DNA of 5,856 bases from Bacillota bacterium (GTDB lineage: Bacteria; Bacillota; Clostridia; Lachnospirales; Lachnospiraceae). The notes below the pieces were generated by a model. The model made no database searches. It was not told the origin of the DNA and saw nothing but the letters and a program-made list of their open reading frames with translations. The stretch lies in contig JAEYWQ010000343.1 in the NCBI GenBank assembly GCA_023428885.1, positions 1 to 5,856 of the forward strand, in the 5' to 3' direction. Shown here piece by piece: positions 1-4,064 of this stretch; position 1 is the first letter of the stretch, and each line of letters begins with the position of its first letter. The translations under genes and the position numbers were made by a program.

Positions 1-34
1 GTGAGGGGTTGTTTTGTTTTCTTATAAAAAATAT

Positions 35-71
35 CCCGCATTTATGCGGGTTCTGGCGTTTCACAAACGCC
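35..71. repeat. Two tandem perfect hairpins upstream of the first gene
   Basis: Two back-to-back inverted repeats are visible. The first is CCCGCA/TGCGGG (35-40 with 45-50, loop TTTA). The second is GGCGTTT/AAACGCC (55-61 with 65-71, loop CAC). Only four bases separate them. Neither has a U-tract on the plus-strand 3' side. On the minus strand the first is followed, after two bases, by a T-rich run (complement of 25-32), so it could be a leftward terminator. Their GC-rich stems stand out in AT-rich DNA and lie 32 bases before the chosen start of the next gene. Function is unknown: terminator, leader structure or protein-binding site are all possible. Confidence 0.55.
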
Positions 72-103
72 TATTATATAAATTATATAAGGGGGATCAA
101 TTG

Positions 104-637
104 ATGGGGGAGTTTGGTAATAAGTTGAGAAAAGGATCAATTATATTTTTGGTAGTGTGCTGTTTGATTTCAATTATCTGGTATTTGTATTCGAGCGTTA
201 CATATTATAAGTACAGAGAGTATATTAGTTATGCTTACCAAGGAGATGAGAGTGAATTGCTTTCCTTGTTCATGGATGCATATAAGGCTTTGATCGCAAA
301 ATCCAATATGACTACTTCAATTTATATGTTTTTTGGCGGTTTTTTTATCACAACTTTATTCTATGCTTTTGGAGTGCTTATTGAGAGAGTGGAACGCATT
401 GAGTATAAGTTACAAGGTAGCCTAAAGAGTCAATCTAATAACAAGGAATCTAGAGTTGAGATGGATTGCGAAATTCCTGAAGACATTGAAAATAATGATC
501 TACCAAGGTTTTGGAAATGTAAATGCCAGCGAATTATTCCAAAAGAAAATAAGTCTTGTCCAGCTTGTGGGACTCCAAGGCCAGAGAATTTCACGGAGGG
601 GACTAGGGAAACATTGATATTTGGAGAAGAAATATAG
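104..637 (+). CDS. Two-pass membrane protein with C-terminal zinc ribbon, function unknown
   Basis: I do not recognise a named family. The 177-residue product has a short basic N-terminus, a first membrane segment at about residues 11-32, a roughly 38-residue loop rich in Tyr, Glu and Ser, and a second membrane segment at about 71-93. A charged, possibly coiled stretch (about 94-110) follows. The C-terminal tail holds WKCKC and CPACG motifs, with Cys139, Cys141, Cys152 and Cys155 able to bind one zinc, like a short RanBP2-type or zinc-ribbon knuckle. Both termini are predicted cytoplasmic. The frame is open from an ATG at 14, but that extension would be translated through two GC-rich hairpins. 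The ATG at 104 has AGGGGG (90-95) eight bases upstream and is preferred. The next gene starts 86 bases downstream. A sensor or scaffold role at the membrane is only a guess. Confidence 0.7.
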   Translation: MGEFGNKLRKGSIIFLVVCCLISIIWYLYSSVTYYKYREYISYAYQGDESELLSLFMDAYKALIAKSNMTTSIYMFFGGFFITTLFYAFGVLIERVERIEYKLQGSLKSQSNNKESRVEMDCEIPEDIENNDLPRFWKCKCQRIIPKENKSCPACGTPRPENFTEGTRETLIFGEEI

Positions 638-723
638 GGTAATGATACAATTGATGAGAAGTTTATAAAACATCTACTTATCTAGTAGGATATTAGAAAA
701 GAACTTTATGGAGAGGTAAAAAT

Positions 724-1131
724 ATGTTCAAAAAGAAATGTAAAGTAAGACGTTGGGAAGTAGATTGGCTGGGTGGAGTTAACATACTAATTGAATTGTG
801 GAGAAAAAAATATGTGCTAAATGTAAGTATAGATCATAATCAAGAAAACAGTGACATAAGCAAACTTCAAAAGAAGATATATAAAAAGTACTTAAAGAAC
901 ATAGTAGAAAATCAAAAAAAAATTGAAGAAGCAGTTTCAAAATATTTTAATACGACAGAAATCGATATTTTAATTTCAAAGTTTATACCTTATGAACTTC
1001 AAATAAATATAAAAGGTGAATGTGCACTAATTGCTAAAAATATAGAAGATAAAGATATACATGATGTTTTGCCAGAGCTTGCAGTAGTTATATATCCTAA
1101 AATGCTTATTCTCCCTAGAGAAGCGTATTAG
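724..1131 (+). CDS. Small soluble protein, possibly DUF6985/DUF2004-like, function unknown
   Basis: The 135-residue product has no signal peptide or membrane segment. It is very rich in Lys, Ile and Glu, and its codons are markedly more A-rich than those of the genes from 1608 onward. The middle (about residues 44-75) is a charged, probably helical stretch with a buried-Gln pattern. The end has a beta-strand-like pattern: a Pro-Tyr-Glu-Leu strand, a Lys-Gly-Glu turn near residue 98, an Asp-rich stretch near 107-114, and a final strand ending in Pro-Arg-Glu-Ala-Tyr. This order (beta, central helix with Gln, beta, acidic turn, final strand) resembles DUF6985/DUF2004 proteins, many of which sit in immunity-type loci. 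The similarity is from memory and weak. The start is supported by GGAGAGG (710-716) seven bases before the ATG. No toxin gene is beside it in the window. Confidence 0.7.
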   Translation: MFKKKCKVRRWEVDWLGGVNILIELWRKKYVLNVSIDHNQENSDISKLQKKIYKKYLKNIVENQKKIEEAVSKYFNTTEIDILISKFIPYELQINIKGECALIAKNIEDKDIHDVLPELAVVIYPKMLILPREAY

Positions 1132-1198
1132 TGTAATAATTAAGAAGTAATTTGGCAATTTATAAGAGTGAAAATAGTGTGATCAAAAAAGTAATCAA

Positions 1199-1238
1199 TA
1201 AAAAATCCCCAAAGCCTTGAATTTAAAGGCTTTGAGGA
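1199..1238 (-). terminator. Intrinsic terminator of the tRNA-Leu gene
   Basis: CCCCAAAGCCTT (1207-1218) pairs with AAGGCTTTGAGG (1226-1237) around a seven-base loop, giving a 12-bp stem with one G-U pair in the minus-strand RNA; T1206-A1238 extends it. Read on the minus strand, the stem is followed directly by six T residues (complement of 1200-1205). It begins 12 bases past the tRNA 3' end. The plus-strand side has no U-tract, so it should not efficiently stop transcripts from the gene ending at 1131. Confidence 0.88.
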
Positions 1239-1250
1239 CTTTCCAAATAA

Positions 1251-1333
1251 TGCGGATGGTGGGACTCGAACCCACACGAGTGTTTGCCCGGCAGATTTTG
1301 AGTCTGCTGCGTCTGCCATTCCGCCACATCCGC
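1251..1333 (-). tRNA. tRNA-Leu, anticodon CAA (reads UUG)
   Basis: The minus strand folds as a complete class II tRNA of 83 nt. Acceptor stem GCGGATG pairs with CATCCGC and the discriminator base is A. The D arm has a GCG/CGC stem and the AATGGCAGA loop. The anticodon stem GCAGA/TCTGC encloses loop CTCAAAA, which puts CAA at positions 34-36. A long variable arm (CGGG pairing with CTCG) is typical of leucine tRNAs. The T arm GTGGG/CCCAC holds TTCGAGT. The 3' CCA is not encoded; TTA follows, so CCA must be added after transcription. The unit is a single gene with its own promoter and terminator. Its 3' end faces the two accessory-looking genes at 104-1131. Confidence 0.97.
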
Positions 1334-1351
1334 GCGTCGTTAGCGAAGATT

Positions 1352-1380
1352 ATTCTAACATACATCTTTCTATTTGGCAA
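1352..1380 (-). promoter_or_regulatory. Sigma-A type promoter of tRNA-Leu
   Basis: On the minus strand TTGCCA (complement of 1375-1380) is separated by exactly 17 bases from TAGAAT (complement of 1352-1357). A TG one base before the -10 box makes it an extended -10 element. Transcription would begin near 1345, about 12 bases before the mature tRNA 5' end, a short leader for RNase P to remove. The DNA further upstream (1381-1450) is almost pure A/T tracts and could serve as an UP element. The spacing to the tRNA and the downstream terminator make this assignment strong. Confidence 0.85.
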
Positions 1381-1561
1381 GTACCAATTTGAAATTTTAG
1401 AACACGAAAAAATATAAAAAAATTAGTAAAAGTCATATTTTTTTTGCTTTTTTATGAAAGATTATGAAACAACTCAAATAGAGATTACTTAAACTATCTG
1501 TATCCTAGCCCAGACTACGCTCAGGAGTGTATAGAAACAAGAATCTTAGACCAATCCGCAT

Positions 1562-1570
1562 CATATAATA
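1562..1570 (+). promoter_or_regulatory. Possible -10 element of the protease gene
   Basis: The sequence CATATAATA contains a perfect TATAAT (1564-1569), 38 bases before the protease start codon. No good TTGACA-like -35 lies 16-18 bases upstream. The same bases also fit the CATA-n3-TA -10 pattern of late-sporulation sigma factors, but no matching -35 was found at the right distance. Sporulation control would suit a Csp-family protease, but that is inference. The rest of 1381-1590 is A/T tracts with a small TACGCT/AGTGTA hairpin (1516-1531) and no gene. Confidence 0.25.
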
Positions 1571-1607
1571 GTAAAAACCATGAGAAATATGGAGAGTAGT
1601 TTGTGAA

Positions 1608-3302
1608 ATGGCAGAATGTAAAGAAGCTGCGCTGAGCGAGGAGTATGCTGATTTTATCGTTGAATCAGGGCCTGCATTATCCACCCTAACTGCAATCCCT
1701 AATGCTTGTGCGTTTCCTATTAGTAGTGATGCTTTTAATGTGTTCATACCAAACGAGAGTGTTCCAAAAAATTTTATTCAAGCCTATGGGTATAGTGTGA
1801 TTCCTAATACCTATGGACTTATGGATATTCGGAGTTTAGATGTTTCTGGAGTTACAAGAATACAGAATATTCCCTCTCTTAATCTAAGGGGGCAAGGGGT
1901 ATTAATTGGATATATGGATACGGGAATTGATTATCGTCATGAGGCATTTATTAGAGAGGATGGTAGCTCGAAAGTGTACTCAATATGGGATATGACAAGA
2001 AACACGGAAGAGGCAATTCCTGATTATTTACCCTTTGGAATTGAGTATACACAAGAGCAGATTAATCAAGCTCTTGCCAGTGATGATCCCTTATCTATAG
2101 TGCCTAGCACGGATGAAGATGGACATGGAACCTTTTTGGCTGGAATAGCTGTTGGGAATAGAAATCAAGCGGAGGAATTCTCAGGGGTAGTTCCTGATGC
2201 CGAGATCGTTGTGGTTAAGATGAAACCTGCTAAGAAATTCTTGCGGGAGTTTTGGAGGATTCCAGATGGTCCTATTGTTTATCAAAAAAATGATTTAATT
2301 TTGGCGTTAGGTTATCTGGTTGGAGTGGCAGAGAGAGCCAATCGACCGATTTCAATTTTTGTGGGGCTTGGGACATCACAAGGAGCTCATGATGAACGAG
2401 GATCCTTAAGTCGTTATATTCAAGCCTTAGCCACCAGAGATGGAATCTGTATCTCGATTGCTGGAGGAAATGAAGGAAATACAGGACACCACTATATGGG
2501 AACGGTTGAAAGGGGTGAGGACTTAGTAGAGCTCCAGGTTGGAGCGAATGTGAGTGGGTTTACCATGGAAATCTGGGGGGTAACACCAGCCAATTTCTCC
2601 ATAGACATCACCTCACCGTCTGGGGAGTATATCCCTAGAATACCTCCAAGAAGAACCGAATCGAGAGTCATTAAATTTATCTTTGAAAGAACACTAATAG
2701 ATGTGGATTATCAATTAGTAGAATCTCAATCAGGAGATCAATTGATTTTATTACGGTTTACGAATCCGACCCAAGGATTATGGAATTTTAGAGTTTATTC
2801 CAGTGCAAATATTACCTTTAGCTTCCATTGTTGGCTTCCAATTGAGCAGTTTCTAAGTAAGGATACCTTTTTTATCAGATCGGACCCAAACTATACCTTG
2901 ACTTCGCCAGGGAACACCTTTCTTCCAATTGTTACTACAGCTTATGATGGTGATACAGGGGTACTGTATATCAATGCAAGTCGTGGATTTATGAGGACGA
3001 ATAATATTGCTCCCACACTTGCGGCACCCGGCGTTAATTTAATTGGGCCAGCACTTCCTAGTGGCTATCGAACGTTTTCTGGAACCAGTGTGGCTGCAGC
3101 TCATACAGCTGGTATTTGTGCTATGCTATTGGAATGGGGAATTATTCAAGGAAGATATGAGTTAATCAGTACAGTAGAGATACGGAATCTCTTAATCAGA
3201 GGAGCACGGCGTGATCCTAATTTGATATATCCAAATCGTGAATGGGGATTTGGAATCATAGATATCGTTAATGCATATAATACCTTTCGAAGTGGTGAAT
3301 AA
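1608..3302 (+). CDS. S8 subtilisin-like serine protease, Csp (germination protease) family
   Basis: The product is a complete 564-residue subtilase resembling the CspA/CspB/CspC proteases of clostridia, which act on the cortex hydrolase precursor pro-SleC during spore germination. The role here is inferred from family only. Residues 1 to about 80 form a pro-domain-like segment. The catalytic residues are Asp104 (in MDTGIDY), His173 (GHGT) and Ser494 (GTSVAA), with oxyanion Asn288 in AGGNEGN, so the enzyme should be active rather than a pseudoprotease. About residues 305-435, between Asn288 and the serine motif, form a beta-rich insert matching the jelly-roll domain of Csp proteins. There is no signal peptide, which fits retention in the cell or forespore. 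The ATG at 1608 is the first start after an in-frame stop at 1581. GGAGAG (1591-1596) lies a rather long 11 bases upstream. A GTG at 1603 is closer but out of frame. Confidence 0.93.
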   Translation: MAECKEAALSEEYADFIVESGPALSTLTAIPNACAFPISSDAFNVFIPNESVPKNFIQAYGYSVIPNTYGLMDIRSLDVSGVTRIQNIPSLNLRGQGVLIGYMDTGIDYRHEAFIREDGSSKVYSIWDMTRNTEEAIPDYLPFGIEYTQEQINQALASDDPLSIVPSTDEDGHGTFLAGIAVGNRNQAEEFSGVVPDAEIVVVKMKPAKKFLREFWRIPDGPIVYQKNDLILALGYLVGVAERANRPISIFVGLGTSQGAHDERGSLSRYIQALATRDGICISIAGGNEGNTGHHYMGTVERGEDLVELQVGANVSGFTMEIWGVTPANFSIDITSPSGEYIPRIPPRRTESRVIKFIFERTLIDVDYQLVESQSGDQLILLRFTNPTQGLWNFRVYSSANITFSFHCWLPIEQFLSKDTFFIRSDPNYTLTSPGNTFLPIVTTAYDGDTGVLYINASRGFMRTNNIAPTLAAPGVNLIGPALPSGYRTFSGTSVAAAHTAGICAMLLEWGIIQGRYELISTVEIRNLLIRGARRDPNLIYPNREWGFGIIDIVNAYNTFRSGE

Positions 3303-3408
3303 GAAAAAGCAAAGTCATAATATTAGTAGAGGTTTTTTGATAACTCTATTAGTTATTATGGCTTTATTGCATTTTAATGGAATACAGTGTAAAATTAGTT
3401 ATAGTTAA
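3295..3408 (+). CDS. Possible 37-residue membrane peptide overlapping the protease stop
   Basis: A GTG inside the last codons of the protease opens a 37-codon frame that overlaps the protease by 8 bases and ends at TAA 3406-3408. The peptide starts with a basic stretch (MNKKKQSH), continues with a hydrophobic core of about 14 residues (GFLITLLVIMALLH) and ends in a short polar tail with one Cys. This is the layout of a signal anchor or a small membrane protein. No ribosome binding site is visible, so it would rely on translational coupling to the protease. It could equally be a chance frame, or the remnant of a longer exported protein. I do not recognise it. Confidence 0.28.
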   Translation: MNKKKQSHNISRGFLITLLVIMALLHFNGIQCKISYS

Positions 3409-3468
3409 GCTTTTTCGTACCGATAGGTGGTTTGCTAGGTTTGCTTATGGTTGCAAAATGAAAGCTTA
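3406..3468 (+). repeat. Long-range inverted repeat enclosing GGTTTGCT direct repeats
   Basis: TAAGCTTT (3406-3413) is exactly complementary to AAAGCTTA (3461-3468), with 47 bases between. The second arm ends four bases before the AAGGAG ribosome binding site of the zf-HC2 gene. Inside the loop are three imperfect direct repeats, GGTTTGCTA (3429), GGTTTGCTT (3438) and GGTTGCA (3449). A weak promoter-like pair, TTGCTA (3432-3437) and AAAATG (3455-3460) at 17-base spacing with an upstream TG, overlaps these repeats. It could be an operator-promoter or a leader structure affecting translation of the downstream genes. The functional reading is speculative. Confidence 0.35.
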
Positions 3469-3485
3469 GAAAAGGAGAGTTTGTC

Positions 3486-4064
3486 ATGACATGTATGGAA
3501 GCACAATCACATATTACTGCATTTATTAATAACCAGCTTGACATGGCGACATTGGAAGATTTTCTTTCTCATGTGAATCAGTGTGCGGAATGTAGAGAAG
3601 AATTAGAGGTATATTATGCATTGTTGACTGCGATGAAATTATTGGATGAGGATAAGGAGCTGTCGGATAATTTCAAGCAAGAGTTAGATCATAAACTCAA
3701 GATGAGCGCAGATAAGATACGAAAAACGAAGGCCTCACGGATTCGAAAGAAATTCTATCTTATGATGATAGCATTGAGTTTTGTCATTGTATCTAGTATT
3801 ACAGTAACACAAGTAATTCATATACCAGTGAAGCCTCAAAAACCTTCTTTTGTGTTAGGTTATCGAGGTGTACCTGATTATCTTAGTCCGGTTCAGAATA
3901 TGGTGCAATTATATGATGAAGATGCCAGACGTTATACGGCGAAACGACTTGAAATTAGGATTAGAATTTATGAGCAATTAAAGAAGGACGGCTTTGGACG
4001 AGGGCTACCGTTGCCAATAAAATTAAAATCGGAAGAAAGTGAAGGTCAATATGAGCGAGAATAA
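3486..4064 (+). CDS. Membrane-anchored zf-HC2 (anti-sigma factor type) protein
   Basis: The 192-residue product starts with a putative zinc-binding anti-sigma domain (about residues 1-50). Cys3, His29, Cys33 and Cys36 form the HxxxCxxC pattern of ZAS/zf-HC2 proteins, which hold an ECF sigma factor and may release it on oxidation or another stress. A charged linker follows (about 54-88), then one membrane segment at about 90-111. A basic external part of about 80 residues has no domain that I recognise. The N-terminus should be cytoplasmic. The start is supported by AAGGAG (3472-3477), eight bases before the ATG. No ECF sigma-factor gene precedes it, which is odd, since anti-sigma genes usually follow their sigma gene directly. 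Its last 14 bases overlap the DNA polymerase I gene, implying co-expression. It could also be an orphan zf-HC2 membrane protein without a sigma partner. Confidence 0.85.
   Translation: MTCMEAQSHITAFINNQLDMATLEDFLSHVNQCAECREELEVYYALLTAMKLLDEDKELSDNFKQELDHKLKMSADKIRKTKASRIRKKFYLMMIALSFVIVSSITVTQVIHIPVKPQKPSFVLGYRGVPDYLSPVQNMVQLYDEDARRYTAKRLEIRIRIYEQLKKDGFGRGLPLPIKLKSEESEGQYERE

Noticed and set aside
14..103. N-terminal extension of the membrane zinc-ribbon protein from the ATG at 14
   Set aside because: No ribosome binding site precedes it and it would read through two GC-rich hairpins. The ATG at 104 has a strong AGGGGG at proper spacing.
1195..1380. Minus-strand open frame of 61 codons
   Set aside because: It runs through the tRNA-Leu, its promoter and its terminator, so the frame is a by-product of the tRNA sequence.
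1217..1417. Plus-strand open frame of 66 codons
   Set aside because: It is antisense to the tRNA-Leu and has no ribosome binding site.
1407..1443. AT-only inverted repeat AAAAAATAT/ATATTTTTT as a terminator
   Set aside because: The stem has no G-C pairs, and in this A/T-rich stretch such pairing is expected by chance.
1465..1503. TGAAAC as an ECF sigma -35 element before the protease
   Set aside because: No CGTA-type -10 lies at 15-17 bases; the nearest GTA-like sequence is about 28 bases away.
1505..1747. Minus-strand open frame of 80 codons
   Set aside because: It overlaps the start of the well-supported protease on the opposite strand and resembles no protein.
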